A DNA stretch of 24,316 bases from a virus. The position numbers and the translations under genes were made by a program. Shown one piece after another: positions 1 to 7,876 of this stretch. Each line of letters begins with the position of its first letter. Within the stretch, counting starts at the first letter, position 1. Where the stretch lies: the IMG/VR virus record IMGVR_UViG_3300044825_001298, positions 1-24,316 of that record. One strand, given 5' to 3'. The notes beneath the pieces are model-generated. The model ran no database searches. It was not told where the DNA came from and saw only the letters and a list, made by a program, of their open reading frames with translations.

Positions 1-41
1 GTCGATTTCTTGCGTGGTTGAGTTTCAAACCTTTTTTTGGC

Positions 42-581
42 ATGGTTGGTAGCAGGGGTCCGAAGCCGTTGCCGGAGAACGTCAAGGCGTTCACGGGCGG
101 GCGCACGCGGCCACTGCGTGCCGCTGACCTGAGCGATGGCGTGCACCCCGAGGTCGGGCTGCCCGACATGCCGAAGCACCTCAGCCGCGAAGCGCGGGCC
201 GAGTGGAAGCGCGTGACGCCCGAGCTGCTCGAGCTGGGCCTGCTGACCCGCATCGACCGCACCGCGCTCGAGCTGTACGTGCGCGCCTACGGCCGGCTGC
301 AGCAGGTGGAGCGCGCGCTGTGGGCGCGGCAGCAGCAGGCCATCGAAGACGGCCGCGACGTCACCGAAGCGCTCATCCAGCACACCCCCACGGGTTTCCA
401 GCGTGAATCGATCCTCTCCCGCCAGGCCGCCGAGTTGAGCCGTGAGGTCGACCGCTACCTGGCCAGCTTCGGCATGAGTCCATCGGCGCGCTCGCGCGTC
501 ACTGCCTCGCGCAATGACGCCCAGTACAAGCTGCCAGGCATGGAATCCGACCCCGCGCAGCAGGGCTTCGGCGCCATCTGA
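42..581 (+). CDS. terS: Terminase small subunit, P27 family
   Basis: Small packaging subunit that recognises phage DNA and loads it onto the large terminase. The protein (179 residues from ATG 42) opens with the short basic GSRGPKPLP stretch usual for P27-type small terminases. A helical segment follows with the spaced pattern L..EA..EW and then ELGLLTRIDRTALELYV, as in that family. The reading frame is open to the left edge of the window and a TTG at 18 is possible, but the family usually starts just before the RGPKP motif, so I prefer ATG 42. No clear Shine-Dalgarno precedes it. The large terminase gene begins 10 bases after its stop, the normal order. The family call rests on motif and context, without an alignment. 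Confidence 0.85.
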   Translation: MVGSRGPKPLPENVKAFTGGRTRPLRAADLSDGVHPEVGLPDMPKHLSREARAEWKRVTPELLELGLLTRIDRTALELYVRAYGRLQQVERALWARQQQAIEDGRDVTEALIQHTPTGFQRESILSRQAAELSREVDRYLASFGMSPSARSRVTASRNDAQYKLPGMESDPAQQGFGAI

Positions 582-591
582 CCCCCGCATC

Positions 592-2319
592 ATGACCCGC
601 GACTACATCGCCATCGCCGAGCGCTACGTCGACGACGTGCTGGCCGGCGTGCGTCCCGCGTGCAAGTGGGAGCGCCTGGCCTGCGAGCGTCACCGGCGCG
701 ACCTGCAGCGACAGGAGACCGACCCCGCCTTCCCGTACCGCTTCAACCCCGAGCTGGTCGACGGCAGCGGCAAGCGCTACCGCCCCGCCGAGCGGATCTG
801 CCGCTTTGCCGAGCTGATGCCGCACATCAAGGGCGACTGGGCCGCGCGTGGCGAGCGCATCCAGCTGGGTGGCTGGCAGGTCTTCGCGCTGGTCAGCATT
901 TTCGGCTGGGTGCATGCCGAATCAGGCCTGCGCCGCTTCCATCGCGCCGACCTGTTCATCCCCCGGAAGAACGGCAAGAGCACCATCGGCAGCGTCATCG
1001 GCAACTTCATGCTGACGGCCGACGGCGAGTTCGGTGCCGAGGTCTACAGCGGCGCGACCAGCCGCGACCAGGCGCACGAGGTGTTCCGCCCCGCGCGCCT
1101 GATGGCCATGGCGTCGCCGGAGTTCCGGGCGCACTACGGCGTGCTGCCCAACGCCTCGAAGCTGCTGGTGCTCGACACCAACAGCAAGTTCGAGCCGCTG
1201 ATCGGCAAGCCTGGCGACGGCGCCAGCCCGAGCTGCAGCATCGTCGACGAGTACCACGAGCACGCCACGTCCGAGCTGTACGACACCATGGCCACCGGCA
1301 TGGGCGCGCGGTCGCAGCCGCTGCTGCTGGTCATCACCACGGCCGGCAGCAACATCGGCGGGCCGTGCTACGCCCATCAGCAGGATCTGCAGCGCGTGCT
1401 CGAGGGCCTGGTCACCGATGACCGCCGCTGGGGCATCGTCTACGGCATCGACGTGGGCGACGACTGGACGCAGCCCGCCGCGCTGGCCAAGGCCAACCCC
1501 AATTTCGGCATCAGCGTCAACGCCGACAGCCTGCTGGCGTCGCAGGCCGAAGCCGTGCGCGACCCGCGCAAGGCCGCCGTCTTCAAGACCAAGCACCTGA
1601 ACGTGTGGGTCAACAGCGCCAGCCCATGGCTGAACCTCGAGGCCCTGCAGCGCACCGCGGACGCCACCCTCACCGCTGACGAGTTCGCGGGTGAGGAGTG
1701 CTGGATCGGCACCGACCTGGCCAGCAAACAGGACATCGCCAGCGCCGTGCGCGTCTGGCGCCGGCAGATCGACGGCCAGTGGCACTACTGGGCCATCAGC
1801 GGAAACTGGCTGCCCGAGGCCGCCGTGCAGCGGCCGGAGAACCAGCACTATCGTGCCTGGGCGCAGCAGGGCCACCTGGTGCAGACCCCGGGCAACATGA
1901 TCGACCTGCGGCTGATCCAGGACCACATCGAGCAGGTGTCCGAGCGTCACGTCGTGCGCGAGATCGCGATGGATGCCTGGGGCAGCCGCGAGATCGCGCC
2001 CGCGCTGCAGGCCGGTGGCTTCACCGTCGTCGACGTGCCCATGACCACCCGGCACCTGAGCGAGCCCATGAAGCTCATCGCCGCGCTGGTCGACGCCGGC
2101 CGCTTCCACTGCGATGGCAACCGCGCCATGTTGTGGATGCTGGCCAACGTGGAAGTGATGGTCGACCGCAACGACAACATCTTCCCGCGCAAGGCCAAGC
2201 CCGAGAACAAGATCGATGCGGCCGTGGCCACCATCCTGGCCATGAGCCGCGCCATGGTCGGCGCCGGTGAGGCCAAGGTTGAGCACTACGGCCCCGAAGA
2301 CTCCATCGCCTTCGTCTGA
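592..2319 (+). CDS. terL: Terminase large subunit (ATPase and nuclease)
   Basis: Motor that drives DNA into the prohead and cuts the concatemer. The 575-residue product has a Walker A motif PRKNGKST at residues 124-131 and a Walker B pair in SIVDEYHEH, with D219 and E220. The C-terminal RNase H-like nuclease shows its first acidic residue in GTDLASKQD (D375) and its last in NKIDAAVA (D542). This is the Terminase_1 (HK97/phiE125-like) arrangement and the length is normal. ATG 592 was chosen because MTRDYIAIAERYVDDVLAG looks like the natural beginning; the frame is open further upstream but that part overlaps the small subunit gene. No truncation is visible. Confidence 0.96.
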   Translation: MTRDYIAIAERYVDDVLAGVRPACKWERLACERHRRDLQRQETDPAFPYRFNPELVDGSGKRYRPAERICRFAELMPHIKGDWAARGERIQLGGWQVFALVSIFGWVHAESGLRRFHRADLFIPRKNGKSTIGSVIGNFMLTADGEFGAEVYSGATSRDQAHEVFRPARLMAMASPEFRAHYGVLPNASKLLVLDTNSKFEPLIGKPGDGASPSCSIVDEYHEHATSELYDTMATGMGARSQPLLLVITTAGSNIGGPCYAHQQDLQRVLEGLVTDDRRWGIVYGIDVGDDWTQPAALAKANPNFGISVNADSLLASQAEAVRDPRKAAVFKTKHLNVWVNSASPWLNLEALQRTADATLTADEFAGEECWIGTDLASKQDIASAVRVWRRQIDGQWHYWAISGNWLPEAAVQRPENQHYRAWAQQGHLVQTPGNMIDLRLIQDHIEQVSERHVVREIAMDAWGSREIAPALQAGGFTVVDVPMTTRHLSEPMKLIAALVDAGRFHCDGNRAMLWMLANVEVMVDRNDNIFPRKAKPENKIDAAVATILAMSRAMVGAGEAKVEHYGPEDSIAFV

Positions 2320-2324
2320 CGCTG

Positions 2325-2480
2325 ATGCACCGCTACGTCTACAACGCCTCCATCCTGGCCGGTGTGGCCCTGGCCAGCATCGGCGCCGGCCTGGTCTACC
2401 TGCCGGCCGGGCTCATCACCGCTGGCGTGCTCGTGCTGGCCGTCACCATCTTCGGCGCTCGCGCCGTGGGCGCCCGCTGA
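2325..2480 (+). CDS. Small two-helix membrane protein between terL and portal
   Basis: A 51-residue reading frame that fills the gap between the terminase and portal genes exactly. It starts 5 bases after terL stops, and its TGA shares one base with the portal ATG (TGATG), which suggests translational coupling. The product begins MHRYVYNASI and then has two hydrophobic stretches, about residues 9-25 and 28-44, separated by Pro-Ala-Gly, and ends in ARAVGAR. It is probably an inner-membrane hairpin. I do not recognise a named family and suggest no function. The tight packing and the lack of any other coding explanation for the gap make it likely to be real. Confidence 0.65.
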   Translation: MHRYVYNASILAGVALASIGAGLVYLPAGLITAGVLVLAVTIFGARAVGAR

Positions 2481-3946
2481 TGTTCCTGGCAGCCAACATC
2501 GGCGCAGCGCGCGGCCCCGCGGACGACTTCTGGTTTTCGTCCGTCGGCGTGGGCACCGCGGCCGGCGTGCCGGTGTCGTCAGACTCGGCCATGCGCCTCA
2601 GCACGGTCTACAAGTGCGTCAGGGTGCGTGCCGAGACCATCGGCATGCTGCCGCTCATGGTCTACCGGCGACTCGAGGACGGCGGCAAGGAACGCGCCAC
2701 GGACCACTGGGCCTACCGGCTGTTGCACGACCAGCCCAATCCGTGGATGACCGCGATGGGGCTGCGCTCGATGATGCAGGCGCATCTGGACCTTCGCGGC
2801 AACGCCTACGCGCAGATCGTCACCGACGGCGCCGGCCGTGTGGACATGCTGCTGCCGCTGCACCCGGATCGGATGCAGGTGGAGGTCACGCCAGGCGGCG
2901 CGCCGCGCTACATCTACACGCAGGCCGACGGCACGCGGCGCACCTATGTCTTCGGCGAGCTGCTGCACGTCGCATCGTTGTCGCTCGACGGCTATCAGGG
3001 TATGAACCCCATCGAGGCTGAGCGCGAGGCCATCGGCGCAGCCATCGCGGCGCGCGACTACGGCGCCCGCTACTTTGCGAACAGCGCCCGGCCGCCGATG
3101 TGGATCAAGATGGCCGGCAAGTTCGCCAGCCCCGAGGATCGGCGCAAGTACGCGAGCGACTTCGCGGCCGGCTTCGGCGGCATGAACAGCGGCCGGGTGC
3201 CTGTGATGGAAGACGGCAAAGAGCTGCACGCCATCCAGATCAACAACAGCGATGCGCAGTTCCTCGAGCTGCGCAAGTACAGCGACGTTGACATCGCCGG
3301 CCTGTTCCGCATGCCGCCGCACAAGATTGGCATTTTGGACAGGGCGACCTGGGGCAACATCGAGCACCAGCAGCTGGACTTCAGCACCGATACCATCATG
3401 CCATCGTGCATCGCATGGGAGCAGGCGCTGCTGCGCGACCTTGGCATCGGCGACGACGGCATCCACTTCGCCGAGCACAAGCTCGACGTGCTGCTGCGTG
3501 GCGACACCCGCACGCGGTTCGAAGCCTACGGCAAGGGCATCCAGGACGGCTGGCTGACGCGCAACGAGGCGCGCAGCATGGAGAACCTGAACCCGCTCCC
3601 CGGGCTCAACGCGCCGTTGCAGCCCATGAACATGCAGCCCGTTGGTGCGGCGCCGGCACAGCTGCCCGAGCCGCCGCCGATCAGCGGCGAGCGGCGGGTT
3701 GCGCTGCTGCAGGCTGCGGCCGAGCGTGTGGCGCGCAAGGAGCTGGCGCTGTGCCGCAAGGGTGGCGCGTTTTCAGCCTCCGAACACGGCCGTTGGATAT
3801 CCGAGGTGCTGGGCGTCCCCGAAAACGTCGCCACGGCCTACGCAGACGCCTTGCCGGGCATCTTTGCCGCGCGCAACGCGGAGCAGATTTCCGATCCTGA
3901 GTTTTTGGCCGCACGGTCGGCCGCTTTGATCCAACTGGGGGCCTGA
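2480..3946 (+). CDS. Portal protein, HK97 family
   Basis: Forms the dodecameric ring at the head vertex through which DNA enters and on which the connector is built. The 488-residue product follows the HK97 portal pattern. Near the N-terminus is MRLSTVYKCVRVRAETIGMLP, then a W.YRLLHDQPNPWMT segment, HPDRMQVEV, then GYQGMNPIEAEREAIGAA and YGARYFANSARP. Later comes IAGLFRMPPHKIGILDRATWGNIEH. The C-terminus is Pro/Ala-rich, as is common. ATG 2480 overlaps the preceding stop by one base; the frame is open 71 codons further upstream, but that stretch lies over terL and the membrane protein gene. The maturation protease follows after one base. Confidence 0.95.
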   Translation: MFLAANIGAARGPADDFWFSSVGVGTAAGVPVSSDSAMRLSTVYKCVRVRAETIGMLPLMVYRRLEDGGKERATDHWAYRLLHDQPNPWMTAMGLRSMMQAHLDLRGNAYAQIVTDGAGRVDMLLPLHPDRMQVEVTPGGAPRYIYTQADGTRRTYVFGELLHVASLSLDGYQGMNPIEAEREAIGAAIAARDYGARYFANSARPPMWIKMAGKFASPEDRRKYASDFAAGFGGMNSGRVPVMEDGKELHAIQINNSDAQFLELRKYSDVDIAGLFRMPPHKIGILDRATWGNIEHQQLDFSTDTIMPSCIAWEQALLRDLGIGDDGIHFAEHKLDVLLRGDTRTRFEAYGKGIQDGWLTRNEARSMENLNPLPGLNAPLQPMNMQPVGAAPAQLPEPPPISGERRVALLQAAAERVARKELALCRKGGAFSASEHGRWISEVLGVPENVATAYADALPGIFAARNAEQISDPEFLAARSAALIQLGA

Positions 3947-3947
3947 C

Positions 3948-4856
3948 ATGCTGCGCCTGCTTTCCGCTTTCTACTCGCAGCCCTGGGCTGTCACCGACGA
4001 GGCCTGGACCGCGATGGAGGGCGTGCTCGTGCGCTGGTCGGCCGGCGTGCGCCTCGACGCCCTGCAGATCGCCGAGGCCGTGGGCGATGCGCCCGAGGCC
4101 GCCGTGCAGCGCCGCGCGCAGGCGCAGGCCGCAAGCGGTGGCGGTGTGCAGGTGGTGCCCATCTACGGCGTGATGACGCATCGTGCCTACGCGGCGAACA
4201 ATGCTTCGCGCCCGCTGACCAGCACCGAGGCGGTGGCGGCGCAGATCCGCCAGGCCATGGCCAGTGACGAGGTGGGCACCATCGTGCTCGACATCGACAG
4301 CCCGGGCGGCAGCGTGAGCGGCACCGCCGAGCTGGCCGACGTGGTGGCCGCCGCGCGTGCCGTCAAGCCGGTCATTGCCGTGGCCAATGCCGAGGCGGCC
4401 AGCGCCGCCTACTGGGTGGCCAGCCAAGCCAGCGAGGTCGTGGTGACGCCCAGTGGCATGGTGGGCAGCATTGGCGTGCGCATGCCCTACACCGACGACA
4501 GCGAGGCGCAGGCCCGCGAAGGCATCAAGCGCGAGTACATCAGCTATGGCAAGTACAAGTCCGAAGGCATGAGCGGCCCGCTCAGCGACGAAACGCGCAG
4601 CTACCTGCAAAGCATGGTCGACGCCTACGGCAACGCCTTCACGCGCGCGGTGGCCAAGGGCCGCGGCGTACCCGTTGACGTGGTGCGCGGGCCGCAGTTC
4701 GGCGAGGGCCGCATGAAGCTGGCCAGCGACGCCGTGGCATCCGGCATGGCCGACCGCATCGGCACGCTCGATGAGGTCATCGCCAAGGCCCGGCGCGTGC
4801 GCCGTGGCATGAGCAGCGCCGCAGCACAGCGGCAGATCACGATTCTGGAGACCTGA
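3948..4856 (+). CDS. S49 (SppA-like) prohead maturation protease
   Basis: Head maturation serine protease that likely removes the scaffold-like N-terminal domain of the capsid protein. The 302-residue product has the S49 core: VLDIDSPGGSVSG (about residues 113-125), the nucleophile S152 in EAASAAYW, a SIGVRM strand, and K204 in YGKYKSEG. The 52-residue Ser-Lys spacing matches the catalytic dyad spacing of short SppA peptidases, which use a Ser/Lys rather than a Ser/His/Asp mechanism. This differs from the ClpP-like and U35 proteases used by other HK97-type phages. Its place between portal and capsid genes supports the role. No signal peptide is apparent, as expected for a cytoplasmic phage protease. 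Confidence 0.92.
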   Translation: MLRLLSAFYSQPWAVTDEAWTAMEGVLVRWSAGVRLDALQIAEAVGDAPEAAVQRRAQAQAASGGGVQVVPIYGVMTHRAYAANNASRPLTSTEAVAAQIRQAMASDEVGTIVLDIDSPGGSVSGTAELADVVAAARAVKPVIAVANAEAASAAYWVASQASEVVVTPSGMVGSIGVRMPYTDDSEAQAREGIKREYISYGKYKSEGMSGPLSDETRSYLQSMVDAYGNAFTRAVAKGRGVPVDVVRGPQFGEGRMKLASDAVASGMADRIGTLDEVIAKARRVRRGMSSAAAQRQITILET

Positions 4857-4874
4857 CGGGCTCCAGTCCCTGGT

Positions 4875-4910
4875 GCGGGCCTACGCCCGCTCCGGCGGCC
4901 CGACGGCCGC
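4875..4910 (+). other. Two tandem perfect hairpins upstream of the capsid gene
   Basis: The 124-base gap between protease and capsid genes holds two back-to-back inverted repeats: GCGGGC-CTAC-GCCCGC at 4875-4890 and GCGGCC-CGAC-GGCCGC at 4895-4910. Each has a 6-bp all-GC stem and a 4-base loop, four bases apart. No T-run follows, so neither is a classical intrinsic terminator. They may stabilise or process the capsid mRNA 5' end. The role is inference. Note that GC-rich DNA forms such stems more readily by chance. Confidence 0.5.
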
Positions 4911-4967
4911 ACCCGTCAAACCGAAGACCAACCAGGCCCGCCGCGTGCGGGCCGCACGCATTGCACG

Positions 4968-4980
4968 AAAGGCAAGCATC
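4968..4980 (+). promoter_or_regulatory. Ribosome binding site deciding the capsid start
   Basis: AAAGG at 4968-4972 sits 8 bases before ATG 4981 in the leader GAAAGGCAAGCATC. It favours ATG 4981 over the in-frame ATG at 4873, which falls in the hairpin region and would add 36 basic, low-complexity residues. The leader resembles those before 6322, 11924 and 24239. Confidence 0.65.
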
Positions 4981-6291
4981 ATGATCAAGCGACTCCGTGC
5001 GCTCCAGCAGCGCAAGGCCGCGGCCGTCGAAACCATGAAGACGATCACGGCATCCATCCCCGAGGGCCAAGACCTGAGCGCCGAGCAGGCGCTGCAGTTT
5101 GCGGCAGCCCAGGCCGACGCCACCGCGGCGCAGGCCAGCATCGAGCAGGTGCAGGCCGCCATCGAGGCCGAGCGCTCGCTTGAGCTGCCGGCTGGCGCGC
5201 GCATCGAGAACGTCGGCCCGCAGGCAGCCAACGACCCGACACGCGGCTTCGCGCACTTCGGCCAGTACCTGGCTGCTGTGCGTAGCGCCGCGCTGCGCCC
5301 CAACGCGGTCGATGAGCGGTTGCGCATCGACGCGGCGGCCACCACCTACGCCAACGAGACCACCGGCGCCGACGGCGGCTTCTTGGTCCCGCCGCAGTAC
5401 AGCAGCGAGATCATGTCGCTGATCGAAGGGCAGGATACGCTTCTCTCGCGCGTGCGCAACATCCCGGTCACCGGCAGCGAGTTCAAGTTCCCGGCCTCCG
5501 AGAAGACCGCGCACGGCACCACGGGCATCCAGGCGTACTGGGACAGCGAAGGCGACACCATCACGCCCACCAAGCCGGTGTTCAAGAACGGCAGCATCAA
5601 GCTGGACCGCCTGACCGCGCTTGCCCCCGTGACCGAGGAAGCCCTCGAGGACTCGTCGGCCCTCGGCGCCTGGGTGCAGATGGAAGCCAGCGAGACCATG
5701 GCGTTCAAGATCACCGACGCCATCTTCGCCGGCACTGGCGGCGGCATGCCGCTGGGCATCCTGAATGCGCCGTGCACCATCACGGTCAGCAAGGAGTCCA
5801 GCCAGGTTGCGGCCACCATCGTTGCCGAGAACGTGCTGAAGATGAAGGCCCGCATGCCGATGCGCAACTTCGCGCGCTCGGTGTGGCTTGCCCACTCGGA
5901 CACTGAGATCCAGCTGGCGCAGATGAACTTCAAGGTGAAGAACGTGGCCGGCAGCGAGAACGTCGGCGGCGTGCCGGTGTTCTACCCGCCCAGCGGTCTG
6001 AGCACCACGCCCTACAGCACGCTGCTGGGCCGGCCGATCCTGTTCATCGAGAGCGCCTCGGCGCTGGGCACCGCGGGCGACCTGGTGTTGGCCGATCTGT
6101 CGCAGTACATCGCCATCACCAAGGGCGGCGTCAAGGCGGATCAGTCGATGCACTTCTACTTCGACCAGAACGTGCGCGCCTTCCGCTTCGTGTTCCGCAT
6201 GGGCGGCCAGCCGTGGCTGTCTTCGGCAATCAGCCGCAAGAACGGCAGCAGCACGCTCAGCCACTTCGTCAGCCTGCAGACCCGCAGCTGA
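4981..6291 (+). CDS. Major capsid protein, HK97 fold
   Basis: Building block of the icosahedral head. The 436-residue product has an N-terminal helical, Ala/Gln/Glu-rich region (residues 1 to about 67), matching the delta (scaffold) domain of HK97-type capsid proteins that the protease upstream removes. A linker with PTRGFAHFGQYLAAV follows, then the characteristic core start GGFLVPPQYSSEIM at residue 132. Downstream are VTGSEFKFP, TALAPVTEEALEDSS, and toward the end GRPILFIESA, LADLSQYIAITKGG and QNVRAFRFVFRMGGQPW, all typical of this fold. The cleavage point is not certain from sequence alone. Gene order protease-capsid is normal. Confidence 0.95.
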   Translation: MIKRLRALQQRKAAAVETMKTITASIPEGQDLSAEQALQFAAAQADATAAQASIEQVQAAIEAERSLELPAGARIENVGPQAANDPTRGFAHFGQYLAAVRSAALRPNAVDERLRIDAAATTYANETTGADGGFLVPPQYSSEIMSLIEGQDTLLSRVRNIPVTGSEFKFPASEKTAHGTTGIQAYWDSEGDTITPTKPVFKNGSIKLDRLTALAPVTEEALEDSSALGAWVQMEASETMAFKITDAIFAGTGGGMPLGILNAPCTITVSKESSQVAATIVAENVLKMKARMPMRNFARSVWLAHSDTEIQLAQMNFKVKNVAGSENVGGVPVFYPPSGLSTTPYSTLLGRPILFIESASALGTAGDLVLADLSQYIAITKGGVKADQSMHFYFDQNVRAFRFVFRMGGQPWLSSAISRKNGSSTLSHFVSLQTRS

Positions 6292-6321
6292 TCCACGACC
6301 TGACCTGAAGGACATCAGACC

Positions 6322-6825
6322 ATGAACACCAATGCACGCCTCGACGAGCAGGTCACCACCGTGGTGGCCGCTGCCGGCCTGCTGCTCACGTCCACCCTTG
6401 GAGACACGACCTATGTGTCCATGAAGGGCTACACGCGGGCGCAGATCATCATCAGCATCGCCGACGGAACCACCGTCACGGGCAGCACCATCACGCTGAA
6501 GCAAGCCACCGCGGTGGCCGGCACCGGCGAGAAGGCGCTGGCCTTCACGCGCATGCTGGCCAACACCGACTACGCGGCCAGCAAGGCGATGACCGAGACC
6601 GCCGTCAGCTCGAACACGTTCACCACCCAGACCACCAACAGCAAGGACAGCCTGTACATCATCGATGTGCTGGCTTCCGACCTGGACACGGCCAACGGCT
6701 TCGACTGCTTCCGCGTCGACGGCACCGGCCACGCGGCCACCGCGTCGCGCGGCTGCGTGGTGATCTACAACCTCTACGGCAAGCGCTACAGCGGCGCCAC
6801 GGCCGCCGAGGCCATCGCCGACTGA
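6322..6825 (+). CDS. Putative head decoration or minor structural protein
   Basis: A 167-residue protein directly after the capsid gene, with a strong leader (GAAGGACATC, 6307-6316) before its ATG. It is rich in Thr, Ala and Ser and appears largely beta-stranded, with alternating polar and hydrophobic residues such as YTRAQIIISIADG and DSLYIIDVLASDL. There is no signal peptide or membrane segment. Proteins of this size and composition just after the capsid gene are often head decoration or cement proteins, but I do not recognise a named family. The intrinsic terminator at 6864 ends the head gene block right after it. The structural call is therefore from context. Confidence 0.55.
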   Translation: MNTNARLDEQVTTVVAAAGLLLTSTLGDTTYVSMKGYTRAQIIISIADGTTVTGSTITLKQATAVAGTGEKALAFTRMLANTDYAASKAMTETAVSSNTFTTQTTNSKDSLYIIDVLASDLDTANGFDCFRVDGTGHAATASRGCVVIYNLYGKRYSGATAAEAIAD

Positions 6826-6863
6826 TCCTCGCCCGCTGGCGATGCCAGCGGCTGAGACATCAA

Positions 6864-6894
6864 GCGCCGCCCTCACCGGGCGGCGTTTTCGTTT
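6864..6894 (+). terminator. Intrinsic terminator after the head genes
   Basis: CGCCGCCC (6865-6872), a TCACC loop and GGGCGGCG (6878-6885) form a perfect 8-bp all-GC stem, followed directly by TTTTCGTTT. This has the form of a Rho-independent terminator. It lies 39 bases after the stop at 6825 and 24 bases before the next gene, with no obvious promoter between them. The genes downstream therefore depend on read-through, antitermination or an unseen promoter. Confidence 0.85.
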
Positions 6895-6917
6895 CCGCCG
6901 CGCACAGGACACCACCC

Positions 6918-7343
6918 ATGGCCACCTACACCAAGTTCCTTGACTACGTGGAGCAGCTCAACAAGGCTGTTCACAACTGGTCCAGCCACACGATCAAGGC
7001 GGCGTTGACCAACACGGCGCCGGTAAACACCAACACGGTGTTCGCCAACCTCACCGAGATCAGCGCCGGCAATGGCTACAGCGCGGGCGGCATGACGCTC
7101 GACACCGTGACGCTGAGCGAGACCAGCGGCACGGCCAAGGTGACCATTGCCGACGAGGTGCTCACGGCCAGCGGCGGCTCCATCGGGCCGCTGCGCTACG
7201 TCAGCATCTACAACGACACGCCCACCAGCCCGGCCGATCCGCTGGTCGCGTTCTACGACTACGGCAGCAGCATCACGCTCGCGGCCGGCGAGTCGTTCAC
7301 CGTCGACTTCGACGCCACCAACGGCCTCTGGCAGCTGGCCTGA
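6918..7343 (+). CDS. Putative phage structural protein, unknown family
   Basis: A 141-residue protein opening MATYTKFLDYVEQLNKAVHNW, a short helical segment, followed by Thr/Ser/Gly-rich sequence that looks beta-stranded (YSAGGMTLDTVTLSETSGTA, then PLRYVSIYNDTPTSPADPLV). It ends in FTVDFDATNGLWQLA. I recall this general type as an uncharacterised protein in siphovirus structural modules, often near decoration or fibre genes, but cannot give it a function. The leader CAGGACACCACCC before ATG 6918 resembles that of the tube protein gene, hinting at high expression. It opens a cassette that separates capsid and connector genes. Confidence 0.6.
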   Translation: MATYTKFLDYVEQLNKAVHNWSSHTIKAALTNTAPVNTNTVFANLTEISAGNGYSAGGMTLDTVTLSETSGTAKVTIADEVLTASGGSIGPLRYVSIYNDTPTSPADPLVAFYDYGSSITLAAGESFTVDFDATNGLWQLA

Positions 7344-7347
7344 CGCC

Positions 7348-7590
7348 ATGAGCTACGGCGCCATCTCCATGCGCGTGCGCGGCAAGACCGTGGCCGACGT
7401 GCTCACCAACGGCCACGAGCTGCGCATTGCGTGCACCGACGGCAGCGAGGTCAGCGTGGTCTGGCTTGACGACAACGGCGCGCCGCTGAAGGGCAAACCG
7501 GCCATCGTTCAGCACGGCGCGCGGCTGCTGGCCCGCGGCGTCGATGAGCTTATCCACTATCCCGCAATCCGAGAGCGAGGGCACGCATGA
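7348..7590 (+). CDS. Small conserved-looking phage protein
   Basis: An 80-residue protein from ATG 7348, four bases after the previous stop. The sequence MSYGAISMRVRGKTVADVLT..GHELRI.CTDGSEVSVVWLDDNG suggests a small mixed alpha/beta domain with several strands. It ends in HYPAIRERGHA, and its stop overlaps the next ATG by four bases (ATGA at 7587), which supports it as part of a coupled gene string. No family is recognised and no membrane or signal segment is present. The frame is open further upstream over the previous gene; that part is ignored. Confidence 0.6.
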   Translation: MSYGAISMRVRGKTVADVLTNGHELRIACTDGSEVSVVWLDDNGAPLKGKPAIVQHGARLLARGVDELIHYPAIRERGHA

Positions 7591-7832
7591 GCAGCCTGGA
7601 AACCCAATACGACGAGCTCTGCGCAAAGCGCGATCACGTCAACGCCCTCAATGCGCCCCTCGAGGCCGAGTTGGCCCGGGTGTGTGCCGAGGGCGAAGCG
7701 CTGCGCATCCGCGCGGCCGAGATCGCTGCGCAGATCGACGACAACCGCGGGCGCGAGGCCTGGCTGGCGCTCAAGCGCGACATCCGCATCCTGGCGCCGG
7801 CCATCGAGCGCGCACGCGCGGCGGGGAGGTAG
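7587..7832 (+). CDS. Small coiled-coil protein
   Basis: An 81-residue protein, almost wholly helical and charged (Glu/Arg/Ala-rich). Heptad-like spacing is seen from LNAPLEAELARVCAEGEAL through IRAAEIAAQIDDNRGREAW, so a coiled coil or helical bundle is likely. It overlaps the preceding gene by four bases (ATGA). Its TAG stop lies against the strong Shine-Dalgarno of the micro-ORF that follows. Small coiled-coil proteins next to fibre genes can be assembly factors, but this is a guess. I know no named family for it. Confidence 0.6.
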   Translation: MSSLETQYDELCAKRDHVNALNAPLEAELARVCAEGEALRIRAAEIAAQIDDNRGREAWLALKRDIRILAPAIERARAAGR

Positions 7833-7834
7833 CC

Positions 7835-7873
7835 ATGTGGGAACTCTGGAAGCGCATCATCGTCGGGGCCTGA
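7835..7873 (+). CDS. 12-codon micro-ORF (possible leader peptide)
   Basis: ATG 7835 encodes MWELWKRIIVGA and then stops at TGA, followed at once by an in-frame TAG and, in the same frame, the ATG of the fibre-like gene. GGAGGT at 7825-7830 is a near-perfect Shine-Dalgarno, 4 bases upstream, and is the strongest in the window. The peptide has two Trp and alternates hydrophobic and charged residues, as an amphipathic helix would. It could be a small protein in its own right or a ribosome-loading leader that couples translation of the 7877 gene, whose ATG is only 3 bases after the TGA. Confidence 0.45.
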   Translation: MWELWKRIIVGA

Positions 7874-7876
7874 TAG

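Noticed and set aside
1-41. Promoter or cos/pac site upstream of terS
   Set aside because: Only 41 bases are available; there is a T-run but no convincing -35/-10 pair, and packaging sites cannot be recognised by eye.
2267-2479. Portal start at 2267
   Set aside because: This 71-codon extension overlaps terL and the small membrane gene and has low-complexity Arg/Pro-rich sequence; family N-termini begin near 2480.
4873-4980. N-terminal extension of the capsid protein from ATG 4873
   Set aside because: It would run through the two hairpins and add a basic low-complexity stretch, whereas ATG 4981 has a ribosome site and a normal delta-domain start.
4837-6915. Long antisense reading frame of 692 codons opposite the capsid gene
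   Set aside because: High GC with strong codon bias leaves long open frames on the opposite strand; the product is low-complexity (Gly, Ala, Arg, Val, His) and the + strand frames carry recognisable capsid sequence.
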